Source: Euclidia mi
Taxonomy: Eukaryota > Arthropoda > Insecta > Lepidoptera > Erebidae
Direction: 5' to 3'
Assembly: GCA_944739405.2 (NCBI GenBank)
Contig: OX123190.2
Coordinates: forward strand, 59,601,805-59,665,804
Length of the DNA: 64,000 nt
The position numbers were made by a program, and so were the translations under genes. Position 1 is the stretch's first letter; the number at the start of each line of letters is the position of its first letter. Of the stretch, positions 9,213-19,679 are shown piece after piece. The notes under the pieces are model-generated. The model saw only the letters and a program-made list of their open reading frames with translations, was not told the DNA's origin and ran no database searches.

Positions 9213-9576
9213 TATTCTCTATTAATCGTTGCGTATTTTCCTCCTCATCTGTCATCTGCGTTAATATACTCAAAGCTACTTTAATGTTAAAGGTCAACAT
9301 AGTGGATTCTACCGATTCAGCAGATTTACACAAGGATAAAACTTCACTATACAAAGTCTGAAATGAAGTAATAAACTTGTCAATTAAAGGCGTATCACTA
9401 GTCTTTATAATACCTTGCTTAATATTTCTGCTAACTTGATACCTGGAAAAAATGTAATTCGCCTCGCTTAGCTTTATTATCAAAATATTTCCTTTTCTAC
9501 GACTTTGACCTATTTTAATCAAATACGTTCTAACTTCTTTTATTTCTTTACACAAAGTTTCTAAGTTTTCGGCCAT
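9213..9576 (-). pseudogene. Gypsy B gag, N-terminal fragment
   Basis: The ORF starts MAENLETLCKEIKEVRTY about 90 bases after the LTR end and is helical and charged through D-K-F-I-T-S-F-Q-T-L-Y-S-E-V-L-S-L, consistent with gag matrix/capsid N-terminus. The last codons before 9178 come from the SINE. The start is the first ATG after the LTR. Identity as gag rests on position and on continuation at 8780. Confidence 0.6.
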
Positions 9577-9664
9577 AACTTATCATTATAGAACATTTTA
9601 GAACAGATAGTTAATTACATCATACTTAATAGGTCCTTAATAGTTAAACGCATACATTACCCAA

Positions 9665-10403
9665 TGTAACTAATAACGGGTTCTGGTAGTAAAACGCAGT
9701 ACGAGGTTCTATGCGTTTATTTGCCGAGTATTGTCTCACTTCCCTTGCACGAGTATGACCGACCAACAACACGACACTGGCCTGAACACTAAGGGCTGCA
9801 GTCTCCCACGCTGTTCCCTCCGGTAGTGTGCAGGGCAGGTTGCTCGAAGGGCTGCGCGTAGCGGCAGATCCTCGCAGGCCGTTGGCCCAGCTGGCAGGTG
9901 CCGGCGGTGTGTGTGCGATGAGCGGGGCAGACCAGACTCTTCGGCAGAGGTGACGCCGAAGGCGATGCAGCAGGTGTAGCGGTCTAAGTAGTGTAGCCCG
10001 GAGCTTAAAGTAAACCTGGAACCTGAAGGGAAACAGCATTAGGAAAGCCACAACCAATAGAGTCAGGCAGGCGGCGTCAGCCGGCCTCAGCTAGCAGGTA
10101 GAGAGATGGGCAGTACGCTAACGCTGTAAATGTAGTAACTCACCCACAGCTGGGACCAGGATACACGTAGAATGTATATGGATATAGCGATATAGAATAG
10201 AGTAGCGGTAGTAGGTTAGTGTAGAGTAGCGGTGACGGCCTCTCTGTCGGCCCCTTTATATACCGGCCCTCCATCAGCGTTGGTGTCGGCGCATTACCAA
10301 ATAAGGGCAAAACTTACGAGCGCGGACGATGGCCTTCCCTGATTGGCCGAGCGTATGGACGGTATTATGACGTACACTCGGTAGGTACCGGTCATAACCT
10401 ACA
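9665..10403 (-). repeat. LTR of gypsy B (739 bp, inferred boundaries)
   Basis: On the minus strand the block starts TGTAGGTTATGACCGG and ends TAGTTACA, the usual TG...CA form. It contains a TATA box (GGTATATAAAGGGG near 10250-10265) and an AATAAA signal near 9721, in the right order for promoter and polyadenylation. Gag starts 90 bases downstream. No second copy exists in the window and the following sequence does not give a recognisable tRNA primer site, so boundaries are provisional. Confidence 0.5.
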
Positions 10404-10619
10404 TTACGCTGCACACGAGAGTTGTTAAGAGTTATCGAAAATAGGGTTCGCGCACTTTATTTTTAAACGGATCGCGACTATTTAAATATATGTATTCTTT
10501 TTTACACTGCACAATCACTGTTAACCTTTCATTTTACCATCACTTTATCAATTTATTGCTATACCGATAATACAAACGCCGAAAACATAGTGAGGAATAA
10601 TCACTCGTAGCTCTAGACT

Positions 10620-10890
10620 TCAATGTCGTCGTTCTTTTTGGTCTCGCGAAGGCTCACGCCGAAATAATGATCGACGTAGATTGTGTCGAGATATTTCTTG
10701 CCTTATCCATTGTCCATGACATTTCTTATAGATTCTGAATACGAAGAAAATCAGCCCGATGTCCATCACCAAGGCTATAAGCGACAATATTATGGTCGTT
10801 GTACTGAGGTAGAAACGAAATTCATCCACTGTGGCTGTATTCGATCCTGCTGCATTTTGTGCAATTATGACCTCCCCACGAGATTGCGTT
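10620..10890 (-). CDS. Short ORF with one transmembrane helix, unknown
   Basis: The annotated Met gives 69 aa, but the frame opens further upstream (about 10890) with G-E-V-I-I-A-Q-N-A-A-G-S-N. A hydrophobic span of about 25 residues (I-I-L-S-L-I-A-L-V-M-D-I-G-L-I-F-F-V-F) is followed by Y-K-K-C-H and an Arg-rich tail, typical of a type I membrane anchor with a basic cytoplasmic end. It could be the C-terminus of an envelope-like protein of an LTR element, since an LTR end and primer site lie upstream, or an unrelated small membrane protein. I do not recognise the family. Confidence 0.35.
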
Positions 10891-11095
10891 TAGCCCATCT
10901 TTTTTGTGCCAAAAATTTCGTCAAAGCAACGCGTGCAAGTAACAAGTCTAACAACGTTATATTTGATTGATTCATCTTGGTACGAGAACAGTCCAGAATA
11001 CCAGTGTATGAAATATTTCTTCCTTATATGGTATGGCGCCGCACGAGTGCAAGCCGGTGTCAAATACGCGACGGCGATCGGATGGCAGACTCTTT

Positions 11096-11500
11096 CGGCA
11101 GGGTCGCCATGTGGGGTGTTGTGTTGGAGACAAGTAAAACACGAGAGTTGAGATGATACTGACTCATTTATTGATTGATATTATATTATATACCATTATG
11201 ACACACGTAATACATATTCTACTAATATATCTCTACAGAGCAGTGTTTCCCTAAACAGGGCTGCTCTGTCACTCCGGGTGCTGCCGAATTCTCCCTGTCT
11301 CCCCAGATCAGAGAAAAAGCGACCACGGCGTTCAAGGAACACCCCCGAAGCCGCCCGCGTGCAGATCTCAGAAAAAGCCCAGCGCACATCAAACTGAACC
11401 TCTCTACCTCGACCCATCGCCACGGGACTTTAAGTCGTTCAGAGTCCATATCCGAAAGCAGTCATCTGCGCAGGAATATTTTTAGTGTATAAGCGGGCGC
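11096..11500 (-). repeat. LTR 3' portion with primer-binding site
   Basis: On the minus strand an AATAAA (11167-11172) is followed 45 bases later by TTGTCTCCAACA, ending near 11117-11122 in CA. A few bases on, TGGCGACCCTGCCG (11096-11109) resembles primer-binding sites complementary to the 3' end of a tRNA-Arg used by insect LTR elements. Upstream (11200-11450) is GC-rich LTR-like sequence. No partner LTR was found, so the 5' limit is unknown. Confidence 0.4.
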
Positions 11501-12990
11501 GCAACCGCAGATACCCTCTCTCTGCCTAATCCCCCGATGTCCAATGGAACGGGAACCGCTACGATCGGATACAGTATCTGGCCGATAGTCACTTCCGACC
11601 TCGACTGCCGCCCTTGGCAATCAACATTGCCTTGCTAGCTCGCCAGATCCACCAAGGTCCATTGCTTATCAGCGTGGCCTACCATCACTGCCGAGCCAGG
11701 CTTTATGCACAGATTGGGAGGTATCCAGCCGTGAAGGCCGAAATCTTCACGTCCCCTCACCGGGTTTAGCCCACGAGTCGACGTGGTTTACCGGGGTGTG
11801 GCCGTTGTGTGCATATCAACTACTTGGAGCCACCGGTAAGGTTGTGGAGTAACTAACTTAAGGACTAACCACCCTTTTGTGGGTCGACTGGCTAGTCCTG
11901 TAGGTACCCTACTAGAAAAATAAGTATTTCACATTTGGACGGGAATAACTGTCTTTAGTCTTCAGATGAAGGTGTGTGACTTATTTGTTAAACAAAATAG
12001 AGTTTGCTTATCGCGTCGTTTACCATATTTACGACATTGTTCTTTTACCGTCTGAATTTAATAAAATAAAGAGATAAAAAGCATAAACAGAAGCTAAATC
12101 GGGAAAAATCAGATATGTATATAAATGCGTCAAGTACGAAAAAGTTTTACTAGACTAGAAGTTTATTTGTCAGGACTGAGTGATTAATTTGTCTTATCCA
12201 GTTTTAGACGTAACAAAACAATTCAACTGGTTTAGAAGGCTTACTAATCAAGTTATTAGTTTATAGAAATTCAGTATTTATAAATCTCTTTCATAAAAGG
12301 GCTTAAATAAATAAATCTTTTAAGTTGTCTATTTATTCAAATAGTACTGCAAGTATCATTTAAATGATACCATATTTTATCACTTTGAAGGACAGTCAGT
12401 GGGACACAAATATACCTACGTTTTATTGTTATGAGGCCTATACAGTAGGAATTTTCTGCCCTTCAAAGTGTACCTAGTACTTTCTGTTGTACCAGAGAAC
12501 GAAGCTGAACCAAATTAGCTAAACCTAGTGAGGTTGTAGGTACTACCTAGAGAACTATCCGTGCCACTACTACTACCACCACTTGGTAGTGATGGTAGTG
12601 GTTAGTTAGGCAATGGTGGTCCATTGCCTAACTGATGTAAAGAGGCAGCATTCTCAGCAAGAGCAGCTTAGGCCAGAGTCTGAGTTGCTCTTTCCATCCT
12701 TTTTTATTTTATGAGGATAAGATGGAAACGAAACTACATCCCGAGGTTAGCCTCGCCATCTTGCCCTAGATTTAGTAACGCGCAAGTAATTTAACCTTAA
12801 TTTTATATTAGCAGTTGCCCACATTTTCATAGTGCAAGCTTCAATATAATATACAGATTTTCGAATAAACTGTCAATCCTTATTTTACCTAGGGGTGGAA
12901 TATTAAAAAAAACTTCATTAGTGGGTGCTTAATTAAATGCTACCCACTATTCGTAGGTGATTACTATTCTCAATTAGATAGGTTATTGGC
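11501..12990. other. Non-coding stretch with short palindromes
   Basis: No gene recognised. 12604-12633 is a 13-bp perfect stem with a TGGT loop. 12545-12600 is rich in TAC/GGT trinucleotides. CACTTTGAAGG near 12385 and its complement near 12463 form a spaced inverted pair. 11640-11860 is less AT-rich and may be repeat debris. Confidence 0.45.
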
Positions 12991-12999
12991 CTGGTCTCA

Positions 13000-13081
13000 T
13001 TTATCGCAGAACCGTTGGAGTAGTCGTGTTCTAGAGGCCTATATCCAGCAGTGGACTACGGCAGGCTGATGATGATGAACA
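13000..13081 (+). pseudogene. RTE-type LINE 3' terminus (solo tail)
   Basis: The plus strand encodes E-A-Y-I-Q-Q-W-T-T-A-G-stop within GAGGCCTATATCCAGCAGTG, the characteristic last codons of a lepidopteran RTE family, followed by a GATGATGAT 3' repeat. Only about 80 bases of the element remain, an extreme 5' truncation. Confidence 0.65.
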
Positions 13082-16000
13082 ATGAGTCATCAAAGTTGTA
13101 TTTTACCTTCACAAATTGCTTAAGAGTAGTGCATCACTGCTGCATGTAGCTTTTGCATTCCATTCATTCTCACAACAGGTTAGGGCATAATTATAACAGA
13201 GAGCGTGAAAATGTTTCATTCGTCACCTACGCAGCCATGTATATGATGGAAATTTAAAATAAAATGTTCACATGGAAAGAGAATTCAGGGTTTATTCTGC
13301 TGACATGAACGTACAAAAAATTATATATAGTATAAAAAATTACTTCTAATTTTTTATCCATATTTACAAGTTGCATGATATTAATGTGACTATATGCTTC
13401 ATAATAGTAATTATACCTCATACCTATATCCAAAAATCTGTTGCTACCGACATTTCATAAAATATTATTAAACAGAAAGTATTCGTTTAATAAAGCTTGT
13501 CATTTTTATTATAACCGAATGAAACCCGAAGAATATAATACTAGACAAGTAAAATTTTATGATCCTTGTAAGTAAAACGAAGACTGAGTGACTTCTTTGT
13601 TTAACAAGCGTAATCCGATTGCCACCTGTGACTCTTGTTTGATCTTTACTTAAGTTCAGAAATGCTAAAGGGGCCATTATGAATTCATGCAACATTATTA
13701 TTTAGCCCAGTCAAAGGTTCAAATTTGAAGTTCTAAACAAAACTTATTAATTATAGAGTACTTCTTCGAGAATCCAAACATGTGCACTTTTATCTATCGT
13801 AGCAGCATGAAATAGGTACGAAATATGGCCAAAATATTTTTAACTTGCTCTTTAAAGTAGAGAAAGATAAAAAGCCACGTGCTGATGCATATCCAAGCTT
13901 CGATAGCACTGTTTACTAAGATGCTCCAATAATAAGGACATAAATATAGTAAAAAAATAGACCACATAGGTTTGGAGTGACATTAAGAAAATGAGATTGC
14001 GGGGCAGATGTCGTTGAAAATCTGCCAAGAGTTGGAGCGGTTTGTTCGACGTCTTTGTGAAATGAAATTTGTCATATTTGCTTTGATGTAAAGGTGGAGT
14101 TAGTTTGAAATGGCATTGTTATTAATTGATATTTGTTAGTAAATACAAACAGTTAGCAAATCATGTGTTAACGTTGATCAATGTATCTTCAATACCAGTC
14201 AGTCAGGATTAATCAATACCAGTTATTGTAAGTATGATAATATCCATATTTTTGCGAACTCTCCATGTGTATGAAAAGTTCTTCATGTCAAAATTTATAT
14301 GTGAATCATCGTTAAGGACTTACTGGCTATTTTTCACAAATTTTCGGTAAAGAATAGCAATATTTAATCTTATTTTCGGCGGAAAATTACTACGGCAAAG
14401 CCAAAAGATGGATAAAAAATTATAAGCATTATTCTTAAACTCAAACAGCTAGAATACCTTAGTATTCTATATCTTTACTTGACAACGTATTATCTCTTGC
14501 CATTCAAGATTTTGGCATTCGAGCCACGTATGTATATACTTAGGTACGTATTTGTAATGTAGACGATTATTTTATTCGTCGAATGAAAACAATTGTACCT
14601 ACAAATCTAAAAACCTTTTTAAAATCCAAGAAAGAGAGCGTACTTACGTTTGCATATAGATTATATTTAAATTTTAAATCTGAAGGCGCAATGTTACGGG
14701 TAGATGACAGAAAATTCCTTCAGATTAATTCAATAGTCACGAGGACTCATTGAAGTTAATCTAAGTTAACTACTTCGAAGAAGTGATAATTTTATAGCGG
14801 CTGCGTGTTAAAAAGACGTTCCCCTGGTTTGTATTTCTTCTGTCTACTTTCAATAAGTTGAGACTGTAGATTCTCTTTATGTATTAAAGTTTTAAAGTCA
14901 TGTATTTACTAAGCTTCAATTTTGTAAATTACTTAACCATTCCTAATTCATAGATCTGTGAAATAAAGCAACAATTTTATGTTATACACCAGATTCCGAC
15001 AAGGCAAAATTGGAGAGAACAAAATTTTGTTCTCTTCACTAATTGCTTGCTAGGCACAAAACTAAACGTAGGAAATTACTCAACATTACAAAACTATTCA
15101 ACCCGTACGTATTCATTAGGAACAATTTGTACGAGTAGAAAATTTCATTAACAACCTAAGAAACTTCATTTTGACTAAAATTAAGATTTTCCTTTTAACA
15201 GTCGATTAACATGCAAATTGCATATTAATTTCAGCAAAATGAACCACCATTAAATGTTATGTAAAGGGTCAAAAGATCATTTTACGGTGTATTACAGGTA
15301 CCTCGATAGTAGTTAACTAGGGTTTTAAAACATCTCGAGGGATGGTGGGACTGAAATGTCTGTGGAAACGAGGTAGATACTAGTTAATCGTAAAGTAAAA
15401 TTTTACCTTTAACGGAATTATTTTCGTAGGTTCTATTGGTACCTACTACGAGAATATTAACTCCTCTGATTTTGTTGAATTAAATTTTGAGACCTCATAC
15501 AGTTGTTTCGGACTATGTGACAAGTTAAAGTGAATTGTTAATTCGTGCATGTTTTAACTGCACGTGATAGAGATAGTTCCGTTTTAGCTCGGTCAATAAA
15601 CATCTACCTAAGAGTATTTTTTATTACTACCAAGCGCAACTTGAACAAAGGATTTTTAGTTTGCTAGCGGCTTTACTTTTTTATAGCGTTCGATGCCAGA
15701 GTCTAGACAACAGAAAGCTTTTTTCCTACTTGTACATTTCTTGTGAAATTTTCGTTAAAGCAGCTATGTTATTGTGAACAACAAGGATATTTTTGCTTTA
15801 TAGTTTCATTGTAACACGACAAGTTGCACCGAGGCTGAAGAGTATAAAGATTTTCTGAAATACCGCAAAAATCCGACGTCAGGTGGGCTTGTGGGAAGTT
15901 GGAACGCAAGTAAACTGTGCACTTTTCACAGTGCCACTGCAAATGTATGTGGTTAGATCCATTTCACAATGAATTCGGCTCGGTTTGGTCTAGAATTATT

Positions 16001-17424
16001 TAGCTGACGTTTTATTCATCTGTCTTAAGATAAAAATATTTGGATCTGAACTACTTTAAATAATTTGAATAGTTACAGGACATACCAATACCTAAGCATT
16101 TCACGTATGTTTAATATTAGAGTTTTCCCCACGATTTCCTACCTACTGTACTGTGATAATTGCATCTTCTATTTCATGAAAATACCTATTGCCTTCTACT
16201 GCATGTCTTATCTGAAGAATTTATCAGCTTTGGATTCAAAAAATGTGCCCAAGAGTTTTACTGATAGCTAAGTATCGATACAGTTAACTATCCAGGACAA
16301 TTATTAATCCTTGTTCATTAATAATTCTGGTCAACATGGCAATTGACGTGAATTCTTTTACGTGCATTTTGTATGGAATCGTTTTTTAATAACATCAAGA
16401 CAGACAGCACGTATAGCGGAATGATAAAGTGGTCTCTTCGAAACCATGTGCTCTGAGTCCAGGATCGATACTTAATTTGTACCCGTTGCGAGTCTAGTTG
16501 CTTTTGTGTCGATATACGTCCGCTATACATAAATTATAAGTAATAAAATGTATTATCTAGTGCCAAATTTATCTTTAACCCCTCGCATGCCCCGCTCCAA
16601 AATACATTTTCTCCGGTAGTGTCCAGCCATTTTGAGGATGTAATGTTTATAAGATCCTAGGTTATAAAACTTTAATTTTCTCGCGTTTGGTGTAATTATA
16701 TGACGTAAATTTTAAACCGTATACAGTTAAGAAGTTACTCTATATGAGAATTATATTAAAATAGCTTACCTTTAACCTTTTCATGTTGAAAAAAATTAAT
16801 AAATGCAGGTCACTTTGTGTTTTCTTACACCATGTGTATCACTTCACAATAACCATTTATTCATAGCAGCGAAAAATTTGCGCCATTTTGACGATCCGAC
16901 GGAAAACATTTATCACTCACAAAACATATTTATACCTATTTATAGCAAAAACAATACGAAATGTCTAATTAACAATGGATTCTAAGACAATTTTGTGAGA
17001 AACTTATGTATATTTAGTAAAGTAATTAATAAATACTTACATATAATCATTAAAAATATAGAGGACGGCTAGCGGCCAACGCCCGAAAATTGCTTCAAAA
17101 AAATTACTAACACGTTTTTTTGTAAATGTTTTTATATCTGGCTAAAAAATATTAAAAACATATACATCATTAAATTGTCAATAATTTGATATATAATACT
17201 AATACAATCACTTAGCGTTTGCGTTGAGAATACATTTTTGAAAAGTCACAAATTCAAATTAGTTGATCGCCACAGCACAATATGGCGGCTCGGAGAAAAC
17301 TGAGCACCGAAATCAGCAATTTTATTATTTTTCTCGGTTTCAAGCTTGGAAGTATGGTAAAAATTGATGGTATTATGTTGGTACGTGCCACGAACTTCTA
17401 CTTTATTATATTCATTAATAAAGG
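13082..17424. other. Long AT-rich region without recognisable genes or elements
   Basis: All open frames here are short, AT-driven and without domain-like features. I find no TIR pair, LTR pair or RNA gene by eye. It is the longest apparently unoccupied stretch and could hold degenerate elements that need a repeat library to see. Confidence 0.5.
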
Positions 17425-17592
17425 TAAAATTGTCTCTAATCCGCAGGGAATCAGGTAATTTCAAAGGTGTGTTTTAAGATATTATATAATAATAACATAG
17501 AAGAAAAGGGTCGTAAATATCTGTAATGAATATTGTTACTCGAGAAATGTCACAATACGTTATCATCTAAACTAATTACAAAACTATAATGA
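17425..17592 (+). repeat. Dispersed repeat, left member of an inverted pair
   Basis: About 168 bp that recur in reverse complement at 25377-25545 with only a few differences. Contains ATTACTCGAG-like and TTATATAATAATAA segments. Nature unknown; no coding capacity. Confidence 0.8.
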
Positions 17593-17619
17593 AGCACGAC
17601 TCCAAAATTTTTTACTCCA

Positions 17620-18660
17620 AAACCAATTATTTTTTGTTTTTTAGTTCCTTAGTATTTTTTGAAGTCGGTTTTTATTTAAAAATAATTTTTATTATTTACT
17701 TTTTAATTGTATACAAATAAAAAATAGTAATAGGTGGTAAGTAGGTACATAAGATAGTGTAGGTGGTACATGATGGGGAGGCCTTTCTTACGCACATTCT
17801 GAAATGTAGACTTGTACCTTTATGGCAATTTCAAGTATTTCTTTTAACTAGCTAGCCTAAACACGTTCGTTTCAGTTTCAAAAGCAAAGTGTTTGCCAAG
17901 AAAAACAAACGAGTCTAAACACGATGAGATTGCGTTATTGTATTACAAAGATCCCATGGCCACTTTCCTGCTCTATCATCAGAGTTTGGTAAACATTCAG
18001 CACTAAAGTCCATGTAAAGACGAATCAAACGAGCCCAAATTCAATGGGATTGCGTCTTTGAATTACGAAATCCTATGGCCACCTTGCTGCTCCATCATCA
18101 GGCCCTGGAAAACATCTAGTACCAAAGTCCATGTAAAGACGAATCAAACGACCCTAAACTCAATGGGATTGCGTCTTTGTATTACAAAAATCCTATGCCC
18201 ACCTTCCTGCTTCCCGATGGCATCAGACCCTGGAAAACACCCAGTACTAAAATCCATGTAAAGACGAATGAAACGACCCTAAACTCGATGATATTGGGTA
18301 ATTGTATCACAAAGATCTGATGGTTACCTTCCAACTCTATTATCAGACCATGGAAACCATCCAGCATCAATTTCCATGAAAAGACTACTCAAACGAGCCC
18401 AAACTCGACGGCATTGGGTTGTTATTGTCCAATCGCCTCAAGTGTGCTTATAAAATTTGAAGAGTTCTTTCGATTTTTTCAGGATTCCATGATCAGATCC
18501 TGACCTGATGATCATGGGACTAACTAGGAGGTATACTCTTTCAATCAAAACAAGAATTTTCGAAATTGGTCCAGGCGTGTTAGAGAAATCGGGGAACATA
18601 CATAAAAAGAAAAATATTCCGACGAATTGAGAACCTCCTCCTTTTTTTGAAGTCGGTAAA
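17620..18660 (+). repeat. Lepidopteran repeat with TTTTTTGAAGTCGG ends and internal minisatellite
   Basis: The right end reads CCTCCTCCTTTTTTTGAAGTCGG, preceded by CGACGAATTGAGAACC and a GAAATTGGTCCAGGCGTG segment; this end is very common in moth and butterfly DNA. The left end (about 17649) repeats TTTTTTGAAGTCGG in the same orientation. I cannot assign it firmly to Helitron or another class. Confidence 0.55.
17895..18420 (+). repeat. About 120-bp tandem repeat, 4-5 diverged copies
   Basis: The phrase CATGTAAAGACGAATCAAAC recurs at 18011, 18130 and 18255, and in diverged form at 18375, giving periods of 119, 125 and 120 bp. Each unit also carries AATGGGATTGCG and CATCATCAGA-like words. A fifth, partial unit begins near 17900. 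Confidence 0.85.
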
Positions 18661-18706
18661 AAATACAAATTTTATAGATCCTACTATTTTATTACGTTCA
18701 CTTGTG

Positions 18707-18962
18707 TTCGCGCCTTGTATGTTGGTGCCCCTGGCGGGGGGACGGTGGAGCGCGGAGGGCACGGTCTCAACGGCTTTCGGCGGCGCACGGGCTGCGACAC
18801 GCGACTCACTCCGCGTCCTCCGCGACCGAACGACGATCGGCACGCGCGCATATCAAATATTTTAGTCTCCAATATTGTACTGCTTACCTTTACCGGCGAA
18901 ATATATTGTGATTATACAGTCCACACAATTGTTTCCTTTACATCGAAGAAGAATCCTCAACA
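18707..18962 (+). repeat. 5' LTR of BEL/Pao element
   Basis: Runs from TTCGCGCCTTGTATG to CCTCAACA; with two more bases the left copy begins TG. It carries an extra 9 bp (about 18812-18820) compared with the right LTR. No obvious TATA box. Confidence 0.9.
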
Positions 18963-18980
18963 TTTTGGTCATCGAGCCGA
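18963..18980 (+). other. Primer-binding site region of BEL/Pao element
   Basis: TTTTGGTCATCGAGCCG follows the 5' LTR immediately; its TGG start fits pairing with a tRNA CCA end. The tRNA was not identified. Confidence 0.55.
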
Positions 18981-19679
18981 CAGCAAATTCCGCGTAACGT
19001 TTATTACGAAGAAAACGTTCGCGCGGGGGCAGTTCGTGTGACGTTGGCGGACTTCGTATTTGAATACCGGTCGAAAGCGCCGTGTCATAGTCAGCTATTT
19101 TCAACGGCAGACTAGTTTGGAGTTGGAGTCGCCTAAGTACGAGCGAGGAGAGGACGTCTACCAGTTCCCGAGGTCTTCACGTCAACGGGTGGTCAAGTCT
19201 CGACTACGTTGGTCGAAGCCGCCGAGAAATCAAGTAGCTTCGCGGGAATCTTCACAGTCCGCCTTGTGGATAAAGATAAGCATATTTGTGTATCGTTTCA
19301 ATTTCCTATCCATTTCATTTCTATTACTTCGTTTCAAATTTCAAAAATTCCGTTACAACCGTTTCAGTTCAATTTCAAATTTGAGTTATCAAGTGATCGT
19401 TTTTTCATATCGTTAGTCATTATGCATAAAGTTTGTCGTAAATCATTTACATTTTAACATAATAGCCGCTCGAAAACACGTCGGTCACACGGCTATTCAT
19501 TGCAATATTTACCTTCTTTATACCTATTCGCTGCTACATAACTGTTTATATCGCATTATCCTTATTCTTTGTAATTACCTAATTTGAAAAAAATAATTAA
19601 TTAATATTTCCTAATTTTAAATAATTGATTCTATTAGCGAATTCCTTTTCTTTTCCATTGAAATAAAACCAGTTTTATA

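Larger units (their letters stand above)
4935..10403 (-). mobile_element. Ty3/gypsy element B: LTR, gag, protease, RT; 3' truncated and broken by three insertions
   Basis: Reading leftward on the minus strand come an LTR, gag, protease and RT in the canonical Ty3/gypsy order. The copy is interrupted by a SINE and a foldback in gag and by an RTE LINE in RT. After the RT motif Y-Q-D-D and the following L-N-L-K-L-N segment similarity ends at about 4935; RNase H, integrase and the 3' LTR are absent. Gag carries at least two in-frame stops (near 8268 and 7946) and a frameshift, so the copy is dead. The integrase fragment at 1987 might belong to it. Confidence 0.75.

Noticed and set aside
9644..10057. 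137-codon ORF on the minus strand
   Set aside because: It lies inside the LTR-like block with TATA and AATAAA signals; composition is that of GC-rich LTR, no domain.
11196..11449. Two overlapping 75-codon ORFs
   Set aside because: Lie in LTR-like sequence, no domain, frames overlap.
17246..17464. 72-codon ORF, possible host exon
   Set aside because: Overlaps the inverted repeat and shows no recognisable domain; could not be supported.
17905..18420. CRISPR-like array
   Set aside because: Units are contiguous 120-bp tandem copies without unique spacers, in a eukaryotic repeat.
18580..18911. Overlapping ORFs in the BEL LTR
   Set aside because: Present again in the 3' LTR and in several frames; a consequence of high GC content.
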